From NCBI GenBank assembly GCA_027489355.1, contig JAIXZY010000049.1:222014-286013 (forward strand): a stretch of DNA of 64,000 nt, read 5' to 3'. Shown here piece by piece: positions 1-14,741 of the stretch. Positions within the stretch are counted from its first letter, which is position 1. Each line of letters opens with the position of its first letter. The position numbers were made by a program, and so were the translations under genes. The notes beneath the pieces were generated by a model, which saw nothing but the letters and a program-made list of their open reading frames with translations, searched no databases and had not been told where the DNA came from. The DNA comes from Paracoccaceae bacterium (lineage in GTDB: Bacteria; Pseudomonadota; Alphaproteobacteria; Rhodobacterales; Rhodobacteraceae).

Positions 1-1035
1 GGGGCTTGCGAAGATCACGAGGCTGAAGGCGGCGATACCGATAAGAAGGCCGACCGAGGCCTGGCGATAGGGGTCGGCCCCGTGGCTGAGGCGGCGGGTG
101 GCCCAGAGGAAGCCTGCGAGTGCGCCAAGCGCCCAAAGCGCGGTCAGGACCGTGGTGGCCGAGACGGACAGGCCAAGGACCTGGCCGCCGTAGGGTTCCA
201 GCAGCACGTCCTGCATATTGAAGGCGAGGGTGCCGAGGAAGACGACGACGAGGAGGCGGCGCGCGCCGTCCTGTTGCATGAGCTCCTTCCAGGCGGAGGC
301 GAAGGCGGGGCGGGGGGCCTCACGTTCGGCCTTGGACATGGGCTGGACGCGCTCCTGCTTCCAGAAGGCGATGACGTTGAGGATCAGGGTCATCGCGCCG
401 CAGCCCTGGACGACCTTCACGAGCCACAGGGGTTCGTAGCCGCGCAGAAGGAAGCCGACGATCAGGGCCGAGATGCCCATGCCGCAGAGGTAAAGGATGT
501 AGAGCATGGCGACGACGCGGGGGCGGGTTTCGTCGTTGGCCCGGTCGGCGGCGAGCGCGAGGCCCGCGGTCTGGACCATGTGCATCCCGAGGCCCGCCAT
601 GAGGAAGGCCAGCGCCGCAAGGACTTCACCCGCCCAGGCGGGGCCTTTGAACTGGTCGCCGGAGAGGACGATCAGCGCAAAGGGCATGACGGCAAGGCCG
701 CCCATCTGCCAGAGCGAGCCGAACCAGAGGTAGGGGATGCGCTTCCAGCCCAAGGCGGAGCGGTAGGTGTCGGAGCGGTGGCCGAGGAGGGCGCGGAAGG
801 GGGCGACGAGGACCGGGATCGAGATCATCAGGGCCACGACCATCGCGGGGACGGAGAGTTCGACGATCATCACGCGGTTCAGGGTGCCGAGGAGCAGGAC
901 CTGGGCCATGCCGACGGAGACCTGGAAGAGCGCGAGCCGCCAGAGCTGGCCGATGGGCAGGTCTTCCGACGCGGCGTCGGCGAAGGGCATCCAGCGTGCG
1001 CCAAGTTGGGCGACATGTTTCTTGCGGAGGATCAT
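1..1035 (-). CDS. lhaA: LhaA, light-harvesting 1 assembly protein (PucC/BCD family), 3' end cut by window
   Basis: Multi-pass inner-membrane protein of the PucC/LhaA branch of the major facilitator fold, needed in Rhodobacter for LH1 assembly, probably by handling bacteriochlorophyll. The visible 345 codons start MILRKKHVAQLGARWMPFAD and contain several hydrophobic segments and the family signature with RALLGHRSD followed by GWKRIPYLW. The start ATG (1035-1033) overlaps the bchM stop as ATGA, so it is the last visible gene of the bchFNBHLM-lhaA unit. In relatives puhA lies next, outside this window. The C-terminus is missing because of the window edge, not a mutation. It could be confused with the paralogue at 15638; position beside bchM argues for lhaA. 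Confidence 0.9.
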   Translation of the reverse strand, partial: MILRKKHVAQLGARWMPFADAASEDLPIGQLWRLALFQVSVGMAQVLLLGTLNRVMIVELSVPAMVVALMISIPVLVAPFRALLGHRSDTYRSALGWKRIPYLWFGSLWQMGGLAVMPFALIVLSGDQFKGPAWAGEVLAALAFLMAGLGMHMVQTAGLALAADRANDETRPRVVAMLYILYLCGMGISALIVGFLLRGYEPLWLVKVVQGCGAMTLILNVIAFWKQERVQPMSKAEREAPRPAFASAWKELMQQDGARRLLVVVFLGTLAFNMQDVLLEPYGGQVLGLSVSATTVLTALWALGALAGFLWATRRLSHGADPYRQASVGLLIGIAAFSLVIFASP

Positions 1036-1699
1036 GACCGATGCTCCAGGCATTCCGAGATGTAGAAGCCCGAGGTGATGCGGCCGATCTTGGTGACTGT
1101 GCCGGGGCAGTGCCGGGCCAGGCGGGTCGCGTCGTGGGGGACCATGGTGGGCGAGCGGTCGGAGCGCGGGAAGAGCTTGCCCGCGTGCCACATCGCCATC
1201 AGGAGCGGCGTCCGCGGGGCGACGGTGAAGACGATGCTCTGCGCCGTGCGGCTGGACAGGTTGCCGATGACGCGGCCGATGTCGGCGTCGCGGTAGTAGA
1301 TCAGGCTGTCCATCGCGAGGGCGAAGTCGAAGCGGCCCAGGGCAGTGTCCGACATGTCGCCGGCGAGGAAGTCGACTTGATCCGTCAGCGCGGGGTGCAG
1401 GCGGCGTTTGGCGATCTCGATCAGCTGGGGCGAGATGTCGACGGCGGTGACCTGGGCGCCACGGAGGGCGAGTTCGCTGGCCATCGCTCCGGTCCCGCAG
1501 CCCGCGTCGAGGACCCGCGCGCCGCGCAGGTCTTGCGGCAGGCGCGACAGCATCAGGGCGCGCATCCGGTCGCGGCCTTTGCGGACGGTTTCCCGGATGC
1601 GGGAGACCTTCTCATGCGACGTCAGCCGCTCCCATGTCTGGGTCGCGGTGCGGTCGAAGTAGGTTCCGACCCGGTCGCGGGTTTCGCCATAGGTGGGCA

Positions 1700-1700
<1 letters not shown>
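1032..1700 (-). CDS. bchM: Mg-protoporphyrin IX O-methyltransferase
   Basis: SAM-dependent methyltransferase that methylates the 13-propionate of Mg-protoporphyrin IX, the step after Mg chelation in bacteriochlorophyll synthesis. The 222-aa protein has the SAM motif I VLDAGCGTG at about residues 63-71 and an acidic motif II (VTAVDIS). It ends FYISECLEHRS, similar to other BchM proteins. Start ATG 1700-1698 shares one base with the bchL stop (TGATG) and its TGA overlaps the lhaA start, so translation of bchL, bchM and lhaA is probably coupled. Confidence 0.96.
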
Positions 1701-6294
<4,594 letters not shown>

Positions 6295-6305
<11 letters not shown>

Positions 6306-7845
6306 AGTGGGCCTTGGCCTCGTAGAGGGTCTCGATGCTGATCTGGGTGACGCCCTTCTCGGCGGCGTATTTCTCGGTGTTGCGGCGGGCCTTGGCGCGG
6401 ACGAAGAAGGGGATCTTCTTCAACTCGCGCTCGGCGTCGGGGAGCCAGTGGAGGGCGTCGGCCAGGGCCTGTGCGGCCTCGATCATCTGAGTGGCGGCGT
6501 CGGGGGTGGGTTCGAGGATCGGCTGCGCCGGGGTGGCTTTTCCGCCGTGGTGGCTGGGGCCGGCGGCGTCGTGGAACTCGAAATCCTCGCGGAACATGGT
6601 GAGGAGGTGTTCTTCGAGGCCCATCACCAGCGGATGTATCCAGGTGTCGAAGAGGACGTTCGCGCCTTCGAAGCCCATTTGCGGCGAATAGCGGGCGGGG
6701 AAGTCCTGGACGTGGACCGGGGCCGAGATCACGGCGCAGGCGATGCCGAGGCGCTTGGCGATGTGGCGTTCCATCTGCGTGCCGAGGATCAGTTCCGGGG
6801 CGGCGGCGATGATGGCGGCTTCGACGTCGAGGTAGTCGTCGGAGATGAGGGCTTCGAGGCCGTAGTCTTTCGCGGCGGCGCGCATTGGCCTTGCGAATTC
6901 GCGGTTGTAGCAGCCGAGGCCCACGACTTCGAAGCCGATCTCCTTCGACGCCACGCGGGCGGCGGCGATGGCGTGGGTGGCGTCCCCGAAAATGAAGACG
7001 CGCTTGCCGGTGAGGTAGGTCGAGTCGACGGAGGCGGACCACCAGGGTTGGCGGAGGTTCTTTTCGTCGACTTGGGCGCTGACGTTCGCCAGCGCGGCGA
7101 CCTCAATGATGAACTCGCGGGTGGCTTCGGCGCCGATCGGGATGGTCTTGGTCCAGGGCTGGGCGTGGGTTTTCTCCAGCCAGCGGGCGGCGGATTCGCC
7201 GGTTTCGGGGTAGAGGAGGACGTTGAAATGGGCGGCGGGGAGGCGCTTGAGGTCCTCGGGCGTCGCGTCGAGGGGGGCCGCGACGTTTACGGCGATGCCC
7301 ATCTGGGTGAGGAGCTTGGTGATCTCGGCCACGTCGTCGCGGTGGCGGAAGCCAAGGGCGGTGGCGCCGAGGATGTTGCAGGAGACCTCGGCGGTCCGGT
7401 CGCAAGGCTGGGCCAGGGCGCGGGTGAGGGCGAGGAAGGTCTCGTCGGCCCCGAAGTTCTCCTTGCGGGAGTAGGAGGGCAGGTCGAGGGGGACCACGGG
7501 GCAAGGGAGGCCCAGGGTCGAGGCGAGGCCGCCGGGGTCGTCCTGGATCAGTTCCGCGGTGCAGGAGGCGCCGACGATCATCGCTTGTGGCTGGAAGCGG
7601 TCGAAGGCCGATTGGGCGGCGCGCTTGAAGAGGGTGGCGGTGTCGGCACCGAGGTCGGAGGCCTGGAAGGTGGTGAAGGTGACCGGCGGGCGGTGGTTGC
7701 GCCGCTCGATCATCGTGAAGAGGAGGTCGGCGTAGGTGTCGCCTTGCGGGGCGTGGAGGACGTAGTGGACGGACCGCATACCCGTGGCGACGCGCATCGC
7801 GCCGACGTGCGGGGGGCCTTCGTAGGTCCAGAGGGTGAGTTTCAT
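6295..7845 (-). CDS. bchB: Dark-operative protochlorophyllide reductase subunit B
   Basis: Catalytic subunit that forms the BchNB heterotetramer. The 516-aa protein has Asp36 (APQGDTY) and Cys95 (GASCTAE) at the positions described for the NB-cluster in R. capsulatus BchB, where an aspartate replaces the fourth cysteine. I chose ATG 7845 ([10 protein letters not shown]) from family similarity. The frame stays open to 8112, but that stretch runs through a palindromic repeat and into bchN. Its last 11 bp overlap bchH. A 124-bp gap holding a GC-rich hairpin separates it from bchN. Confidence 0.97.
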
Positions 7846-7902
7846 TGGGCGGCCCCCTTGCGTGAGGGCGCGCCTGTGGCTGACCGGGTGCCCCCCACCC
7901 CA

Positions 7903-7928
7903 TCCCTCCCCCACAGAGGGGGGAGGGA
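7903..7928. repeat. GC-rich dispersed palindrome, copy A (bchN-bchB gap)
   Basis: Perfect 10-bp stem TCCCTCCCCC / GGGGGAGGGA with a 6-nt loop, flanked on the left by CCCCCCACCCC and on the right by GGCGCGGG. The same layout (C-run, CACCCC, stem, GAGGCG(T/C)GGG) recurs at 14611-14655 between bchJ and bchG, so this is a repeat family and not an isolated terminator. No T-tract follows on the minus strand. Confidence 0.75.
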
Positions 7929-7969
7929 GGCGCGGGTTGCGGGTGTTGCGCGATATGGCGGGCGGCGGG

Positions 7970-9732
<1,763 letters not shown>

Positions 9733-9790
9733 TCCTTACGCCTCGATCTTAAAGCCACGTTTACACTCAGAGTAGTCAGGCCTCATGTTC

Positions 9791-9808
9791 TGTCAATGTG
9801 GATTTACA
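9791..9808. promoter_or_regulatory. PpsR/CrtJ operator (bchF)
   Basis: TGTCAATGTGGATTTACA fits TGT-N12-ACA exactly. It is centred about 68 bp before the bchF start, in the usual place for PpsR repression of bchF. Confidence 0.85.
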
Positions 9809-9933
9809 CTTTGGCGTGAGAAAAGCGGCGCATCTGGCGAAGGCGTTCCGCGGGTTCGTGCGTGTGCATATCAATAAAATATCTTTTATAAACAGATGTA
9901 TGATCTCGATTCGCTTCTGCGCTGTCTCGACTA

Positions 9934-9951
9934 TGTCAATTTAGGTAGACA
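9934..9951. promoter_or_regulatory. PpsR/CrtJ operator (ppaA-ppsR)
   Basis: TGTCAATTTAGGTAGACA fits TGT-N12-ACA exactly. It lies 104 bp before the ppaA start chosen here and touches a weaker upstream ATG at 9951. It suggests that ppaA and ppsR are themselves under PpsR control. Confidence 0.82.
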
Positions 9952-10055
9952 TGTTGGGCGCTTTCAGGTGTCATGAAGCCAATGAGTCGATGGCTTCTAT
10001 TTGCACAGATACAGTGCTAACCTGCCCCGGCATCCAGCACCCAGGGAGGGGGCCG

Positions 10056-10895
10056 ATGCGTGACAATGGGATCCCGGAAGCCAACGGCCTTGCAGGCCAG
10101 GACTGGTATGCCGGGTTGGTCAGGGAGGCCCTGGGTCGGTTGGTTTCGGTGCGCGACCTGGAAGGCGCAGTCTTGAGACAGGACTATCTTGATCACTTCC
10201 TGCGGGTCCTGCTCGGGACCGGCTCGACGGATCCTGCCGTCTTGCTGGCCGAGATGGCGGCGCGGCAACTGGACCCGGCGACCGTGGCCTGCCTGTATGT
10301 CCCCGCGGCAGCGCGCGACCTTGGGGCGCGGTGGGCCGCGGACCAGATCAGCTTCATCGACGTCACGCTGTGCACCGAAAAGCTGCACGGGCTGGTGCGG
10401 CGGGTTGACGAGCTTTTGTCGGAGGCCCGGCCGGCGACGGGGCCTTCCGCGCTGATCCTGGTGGCCGAGGCCGAGCAGCACACGCTGGGCGCACTGGTCC
10501 TGGCGCTGGAGTTGCGGCTGGCGGGGTTCAGCGCAGTGGTGCGGGTGGCGCCGCGGGCGTCGGACCTGACGCAGCTGGTCGCCGCGAACCGGTTTGACCT
10601 GGCGCTGGTATCGGTCGGCTGCACCTCGGCGCTGGACTCGGCGACGGGTCTGGTGCGGACGCTGCGGCTTCTGTCGCGCGGGCGGGAGATGTGCATCTTC
10701 GTCGGCGGGGCAATCCCGGTGGACGATGCGACACTGCAGCAGGAAACGGGTGCCGACAGGGTGTTGCGCGACGTTTCGGCACTCATGTCGGAATATGATG
10801 CCTGCCGGGACGGGCGCCAGCTTGATCGGCATCGGAAAAGAAGCCAAAGGAGTATCGTCCAGTCTTTGTTGAAAGGGGACGGAGTTGACCAATGA
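10056..10895 (+). CDS. ppaA: PpaA/AerR, B12-binding co-regulator of PpsR
   Basis: Cytoplasmic regulator that antagonises or modulates PpsR/CrtJ; the AerR/PpaA family has a cobalamin-binding domain and responds to light and oxygen. The 279-aa protein has the B12 motif E140-Q-H142-T-L-G145 (form E/D-x-H-x-x-G), with His142 as candidate lower ligand, followed by an alpha/beta domain ending in VGGAIPVDDATL. I chose ATG 10056 because GGGAGGGGG precedes it; an in-frame ATG at 9951 would add 35 residues of low conservation and overlaps a PpsR site. The stop overlaps the ppsR start by 11 bp. Confidence 0.9.
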   Translation: MRDNGIPEANGLAGQDWYAGLVREALGRLVSVRDLEGAVLRQDYLDHFLRVLLGTGSTDPAVLLAEMAARQLDPATVACLYVPAAARDLGARWAADQISFIDVTLCTEKLHGLVRRVDELLSEARPATGPSALILVAEAEQHTLGALVLALELRLAGFSAVVRVAPRASDLTQLVAANRFDLALVSVGCTSALDSATGLVRTLRLLSRGREMCIFVGGAIPVDDATLQQETGADRVLRDVSALMSEYDACRDGRQLDRHRKRSQRSIVQSLLKGDGVDQ

Positions 10896-12285
10896 CGGGC
10901 ATCCCCTTGCCGTCCAGGCCGCCGACCCGGCAGGGCGTTCGGTCGTGCTGGACCTGATCAGCGCCGGATCGGACCTGACGCTGGTCGTCACTGCCGACCG
11001 CCTGGTCGAAACGGTTGTCGCGTCCCCGCAGTCCGGTCTGGCTGCGCTGGTCGCCGGCTGGGAAGGTAGCCCGCTGCAAACGCTTTTTGCCGAAGAAAGC
11101 TGGGCGAAGCTTGCGGCCCGGCTGGATGCGCCCGACGGCGGTTCGGCGCTGGAATTGAACCATGCCGGATCGGTGCAATACGAATTTCCGGTGCGCTACG
11201 TGCTGCGGCGCTGGCCAGGGTCGGACCGGCTGCTGATGATGGGGCGCGACCTGCGCCCGTTGGCCGAGGTGCAGCAGCAGCTGGTGCAGGCGCATCGCGC
11301 GATCGGTCGCGACCACGAGGCGCAGCGCGAGCTGGAGACGCGCTATCGCGTGCTGATGGAAGAGAATTCCTTCCCCGTGCTGATCGTGTCCGAGACGACG
11401 GGTCGCATCGTCGATCTCAACAGCTCGGCCGCGCGGCTTCTGGGGGCACAACGGAGCGATCTGCTGAACTCCCCGGTCGCCCAGGAGTTCGACGGGCGCC
11501 GCCGGGGCGAGTTGATCGAAACTCTGGCCCGCAACGCGACGAGCGAGAGCGGGGATTATGTCGACCTGAACGTCAGGCGGACCTCGCAGCGGGTGAAGGT
11601 CAGCGCCAAGATGTTCCGCGCCTCGCGGGATCGGCTGCTTCTGTGCCGGATCGGCCTGTCGGAAAGCGCGCAGTCGCAGGAAAGCGACCGCAGCCAGATG
11701 ATGCAGAACCTGTTCGAGAAGGGGACGGATGCGATCGTCTTCCTGGACGGCAACGGGCTGATCAAGGCGGCGAACGAAGCCTTCCTGCATCTGACGGACA
11801 GCCACAGCACCTCGGTCGTGATCGACCGGGCGTTTTCCGACTTCCTGTCGCGCGGGGCGGTGGACCTGAAGGTGCTGCTGGACAACGTCAAGCGCGTGGG
11901 CCACCTGCGGCATTACCGGACGCGGCTGAACACGGACTACATGGGCGAGGTCTCGGTCGAACTGTCGGCCACGCTGTTCCAGGACAAGGGCAAGCAGGTC
12001 ATCGCCATCGTGGCGCGGGATTCCGTGGTGACCGACCGCGTGGTCTGGCCTGTGGCCGGGACCGAGAACGAGGGCCTGCGCAACGTGATGCGGCTTGTGG
12101 GCTATTCGACGCTGAAGGAGATCGTCGACGAGACGACCGAGATCATCGAAAAGATGTGTATCGAGGCGGCGCTGGAGATGTCGGGGAACAACCGCGCTGC
12201 CGCGGCCGAGTTGCTGAGCCTGTCGCGCCAGTCGCTCTATGTGAAGCTGCGCAAGTTCGGAATCCTGAACAAGGAAGCCGAGTGA
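10885..12285 (+). CDS. ppsR: PpsR/CrtJ, redox-responsive repressor of photosynthesis genes
   Basis: DNA-binding repressor of bch and crt genes under aerobic conditions, acting at TGT-N12-ACA palindromes. The 466-aa protein has an N-terminal domain, PAS domains (about residues 155-260 and 270-380) and a C-terminal Fis-type helix-turn-helix (NNRAAAAELLSLSRQSLYVK, residues 435-454). Cys254 and Cys425 correspond to the two redox cysteines described in R. sphaeroides PpsR. The start is TTG at 10885 (MTNDGHP), behind AAGGGGACGGAG; no better in-frame start is near. It overlaps ppaA by 11 bp, so both regulators are probably made in a coupled ratio. Confidence 0.94.
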   Translation: MTNDGHPLAVQAADPAGRSVVLDLISAGSDLTLVVTADRLVETVVASPQSGLAALVAGWEGSPLQTLFAEESWAKLAARLDAPDGGSALELNHAGSVQYEFPVRYVLRRWPGSDRLLMMGRDLRPLAEVQQQLVQAHRAIGRDHEAQRELETRYRVLMEENSFPVLIVSETTGRIVDLNSSAARLLGAQRSDLLNSPVAQEFDGRRRGELIETLARNATSESGDYVDLNVRRTSQRVKVSAKMFRASRDRLLLCRIGLSESAQSQESDRSQMMQNLFEKGTDAIVFLDGNGLIKAANEAFLHLTDSHSTSVVIDRAFSDFLSRGAVDLKVLLDNVKRVGHLRHYRTRLNTDYMGEVSVELSATLFQDKGKQVIAIVARDSVVTDRVVWPVAGTENEGLRNVMRLVGYSTLKEIVDETTEIIEKMCIEAALEMSGNNRAAAAELLSLSRQSLYVKLRKFGILNKEAE

Positions 12286-12286
12286 C

Positions 12287-12300
12287 TTGATCTAGGTCAA
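12287..12300. promoter_or_regulatory. FNR/FnrL-type box before bchE
   Basis: TTGATCTAGGTCAA differs from the consensus TTGAT-N4-ATCAA at one position. It begins two bases after the ppsR stop codon and 91 bp before bchE. Activation of the anaerobic cyclase gene by FnrL under low oxygen would fit the enzyme's chemistry. Confidence 0.65.
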
Positions 12301-12318
12301 GTCGCGCTGACACCAATC

Positions 12319-12336
12319 TGTCAATCTGGATTGACA
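12319..12336. promoter_or_regulatory. PpsR/CrtJ operator (bchE)
   Basis: TGTCAATCTGGATTGACA is an exact TGT-N12-ACA with TGTCAAT symmetry extending inward. It lies 42 bp before the bchE ATG and 18 bp after the FNR-type box. Confidence 0.87.
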
Positions 12337-12377
12337 CCGCTGCTGACGGCGGGTGCCTTGGCACGGAGGGTTCGCCC

Positions 12378-14033
12378 ATGCGCATCGTCTTCATCCATCC
12401 GAACTATCACTCTGGCGGGGCCGAGATCGCAGGCAACTGGCCGCCGGCATGGGTCGCCTATCTGGCGGGAAGTCTGAAGCGGGCGGGGTTCGACGACATC
12501 CATTTCCTGGATGCGATGACCTATCATCTGGGGCCGGAGGTGCTGCGGGCGAGGCTGGTCGAGTTGCAGCCGGATATCGTGGGGGTGACGTCGATCACGC
12601 CGTCGATCTACGAGGCCGAGGAGGTTCTGCGGATCGCGTCGGAGGTCGTGCCGGGGGCCTTGCGGGTGCTGGGCGGGGTCCATGCGACCTTCATGTTCCG
12701 GCAGGTGTTGAGTGAGGCGCCTTGGGTCGACGTGATCGTCCGGGGCGAAGGCGAGGAGATCATGGTCGCGCTCGCCGAGGCGGTGCGGGATGGCCGCTGG
12801 CCTGCGGATCAGCGCAAGATCAAGGGCGTGGCCTTCACCGAGGGCGGGGAGATCGTGGCGACGCAGGCGGCCTCCACCGTCAAGGATCTGGACGGTATCG
12901 ATCCCGATTGGTCGATCCTGGACTGGGACAGTTACATCTACATCCCGCTGGGCGTGAAGGTCGCGATCCCCAACATGGCACGGGGGTGTCCGTTTACCTG
13001 CTCGTTCTGTTCGCAGTGGAAGTTCTGGCGGGATTATCGCGTCCGCGACCCCAAGAAGGTCGCCGACGAGATCGAGCGGCTGGTCGACGAGCATGGGGTG
13101 GGGTTCTTCATCCTGGCTGATGAGGAGCCGACCATCAACAAGAAGAAGTTCGTGGAATTCTGCCAGGAGCTGATCGACCGGGGGCTCAACAGCCGTGTGA
13201 AATGGGGGATCAACACGCGGGTCACCGACATCTACCGCGACCGGGACCTGCTCAAGTTCTACCGCGAGGCGGGGCTGGTGCATGTCTCCCTGGGGACCGA
13301 GGCGGCGGCGCAGTTGAAGCTGGACCTGTTCAACAAGGAAACGAAGGTCGAGGAGAACAAGGAGGCGATCCGGCTTCTGCGCGAGGCGGACATCTTCACC
13401 GAGGCGCAGTTCATCGTAGGCCTCGACAACGAGACGCCGGAGACGCTGGAAGAGACCTACCGGATGGCCTGGGACTGGCAGCCGGACCTGGCGAACTGGT
13501 CGATGTATACGCCCTGGCCATTCACTCCGCTGTTCCAGGAGATCCGGGATCAGGTGGAGGTGTTCGACTATTCGAAGTACAACTTCGTGACGCCAATCAT
13601 GAAGCCTGCGGCGATGACTCGTGGGGCTTTGCTGGAGGGCGTGCTGAAGAACTACCGCCGCTTCTACATGAAGAAGGCGCTGTTCCATTACCCCTGGCGG
13701 GGGACGGGGTTCCGGCGGCGGTATCTGCTTGGGTGCCTCAAGGCGTTTCTCAAGGCGGGGGTGCAGCGGAGCTTCTATGACCTTGGAAAGCATGGATATT
13801 TCAAGCCGGTGAAGCGGGACAACCTGGAGTTCGGGTTTGATACGACGCGGACCATCGCCGAGGCGCAGATGGCGGATTGGGAGGCTTCGGCCGACAAGGC
13901 GGCGCGGGCGGCAGAGCGGCGGGCGGCGGTGAAGGCGCAGATGAAGGAGCGGGCGCTGGAGCGGTCGGTGCCGGACCTGGGGCCGATGGCTTGCGGCGGG
14001 GGGCGCGAGCAGATGCAGGAGCCTGCGGAGTAA
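12378..14033 (+). CDS. bchE: Anaerobic Mg-protoporphyrin IX monomethyl ester cyclase (radical SAM)
   Basis: Oxygen-independent cyclase that forms the fifth ring of protochlorophyllide. The 551-aa protein has an N-terminal B12-binding-type domain (residues 1 to about 130) and a radical SAM core with Cys204, Cys208 and Cys211 in GCPFTCSFC (CxxxCxxC). ATG 12378 is preceded by GGAGGG. No aerobic cyclase acsF is visible in this window; in relatives it lies near puh. The stop shares one base with the bchJ start (TAATG). Regulation by PpsR and an FNR-type factor is suggested by the sites upstream. Confidence 0.96.
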   Translation: MRIVFIHPNYHSGGAEIAGNWPPAWVAYLAGSLKRAGFDDIHFLDAMTYHLGPEVLRARLVELQPDIVGVTSITPSIYEAEEVLRIASEVVPGALRVLGGVHATFMFRQVLSEAPWVDVIVRGEGEEIMVALAEAVRDGRWPADQRKIKGVAFTEGGEIVATQAASTVKDLDGIDPDWSILDWDSYIYIPLGVKVAIPNMARGCPFTCSFCSQWKFWRDYRVRDPKKVADEIERLVDEHGVGFFILADEEPTINKKKFVEFCQELIDRGLNSRVKWGINTRVTDIYRDRDLLKFYREAGLVHVSLGTEAAAQLKLDLFNKETKVEENKEAIRLLREADIFTEAQFIVGLDNETPETLEETYRMAWDWQPDLANWSMYTPWPFTPLFQEIRDQVEVFDYSKYNFVTPIMKPAAMTRGALLEGVLKNYRRFYMKKALFHYPWRGTGFRRRYLLGCLKAFLKAGVQRSFYDLGKHGYFKPVKRDNLEFGFDTTRTIAEAQMADWEASADKAARAAERRAAVKAQMKERALERSVPDLGPMACGGGREQMQEPAE

Positions 14034-14608
14034 TGGAAGCGGGCCGGATCGGGCCGAACGCGATCCTGCAATTGGTCGATGTGCTGGAGCGGCGGGGGGA
14101 GTTTGACCTCTGCCGTTCGATGCTGGAGGTGGCGGGGGTGTCGCGGCCCCCGCGCGACGCCGGGATGCTGCCGGAGGCCGACTGCGCGGCGGTGCATCAG
14201 GCTTTGCGGCGGTTGGCTCCGGGGGCCGAGGGGCTCTTGGCGGAGGCGGGGTTGGCCACGGGGGACTATATCCTCGCGCACCGGATTCCGAAGCTGGCGC
14301 AGGGGGTTTTGCGGGTGTTGCCGGGGTTCCTTGCGGCCCCGGTGCTGACGAAGGCCATAGCGCGGCATTCCTGGACCTTTGCGGGGTCGGGGGAGTTCCG
14401 GGTGGAGTCCTCCCGGCCTCTGGTGGTGTCGGTGGCTCGCAATCCGCTGGTGGCGGGATGGGGGGCCGAGACCCCTCAGTGCAGTTGGCATGCGGCGGTG
14501 TTTCGGCGGCTGTATGGGCGGTTGGTTTGGCCTTCGGTGGTGGTGAAGGAGACGGCCTGTTGCGCCTGTGGCGATGCGGTCTGTCGGTTCGAGATTTCCT
14601 CCGGGTAG
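14033..14608 (+). CDS. bchJ: BchJ, V4R (4-vinyl reductase-like) domain protein
   Basis: A 191-aa protein with a C-terminal V4R domain (about residues 125-190) containing a cysteine-rich end, KETACCACGDAVCRFEIS. BchJ was first named as the 8-vinyl reductase, but later work on other organisms assigned that reaction to BciA/BciB, so its role here is probably accessory, such as porphyrin binding or delivery. ATG 14033 overlaps the bchE stop by one base, giving strong coupling. A dispersed palindrome follows 14 bp after the stop. Confidence 0.88.
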   Translation: MEAGRIGPNAILQLVDVLERRGEFDLCRSMLEVAGVSRPPRDAGMLPEADCAAVHQALRRLAPGAEGLLAEAGLATGDYILAHRIPKLAQGVLRVLPGFLAAPVLTKAIARHSWTFAGSGEFRVESSRPLVVSVARNPLVAGWGAETPQCSWHAAVFRRLYGRLVWPSVVVKETACCACGDAVCRFEISSG

Positions 14609-14622
14609 CCCCCCACCCCCGG

Positions 14623-14646
14623 CCCCTCCCCACGGTGGGGGAGGGG
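14623..14646. repeat. GC-rich dispersed palindrome, copy B (bchJ-bchG gap)
   Basis: A perfect 9-bp stem, CCCCTCCCC (14623-14631) pairing with GGGGAGGGG (14638-14646), preceded by CCCCCCACCCCC and followed by AGGCGTGGG. It shares sequence layout with copy A at 7903-7928. It sits 14 bp after the bchJ stop and upstream of the PpsR site of bchG, so it may also act as a transcription roadblock or mRNA end. Confidence 0.72.
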
Positions 14647-14698
14647 AGGCGTGGGCTGCGGCGGAGGAGAGGGAGTGTCAGCGTCGCGCTCGCGGCAA

Positions 14699-14716
14699 TG
14701 TAATCCTTGCCAGACT
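14699..14716. promoter_or_regulatory. Degenerate second PpsR half-operator (bchG)
   Basis: TGTAATCCTTGCCAGACT is TGT-N12-ACT, one base off the consensus. Its centre is 24 bp from the exact site at 14723-14740, the same distance as the crtD/crtE tandem pair, which makes cooperative binding plausible. Confidence 0.4.
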
Positions 14717-14722
14717 CGCGAG

Positions 14723-14740
14723 TGTCAGGTTTAATTGACA
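14723..14740. promoter_or_regulatory. PpsR/CrtJ operator touching the bchG start codon
   Basis: TGTCAGGTTTAATTGACA fits TGT-N12-ACA exactly and ends one base before the bchG ATG (14742). It occupies the place where a Shine-Dalgarno sequence would normally lie; none is visible. Confidence 0.85.
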
Positions 14741-14741
14741 C

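Larger units (their letters stand above)
9733..10055. promoter_or_regulatory. Divergent bchF / ppaA intergenic region
   Basis: A 323-bp gap between diverging genes. It holds two exact TGT-N12-ACA palindromes (9791-9808 and 9934-9951) and a weaker one at 9748-9765 on the minus strand (TGT-N12-AAG, read from 9765 to 9748). Around 9865-9900 there is an AT-rich stretch, unusual in this GC-rich window, that could be a promoter. The ppaA ribosome-binding site GGGAGGGGG is at 10044-10052. I see no further gene. Confidence 0.7.

Noticed and set aside
9969..9986. TGTCATGAAG segment after the ppaA operator
   Set aside because: No ACA at the required distance; not a PpsR palindrome.
14676..14693. TGTCAG sequence before bchG that resembles a PpsR site
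   Set aside because: TGT-N12 is followed by CGC, so the right half is missing.
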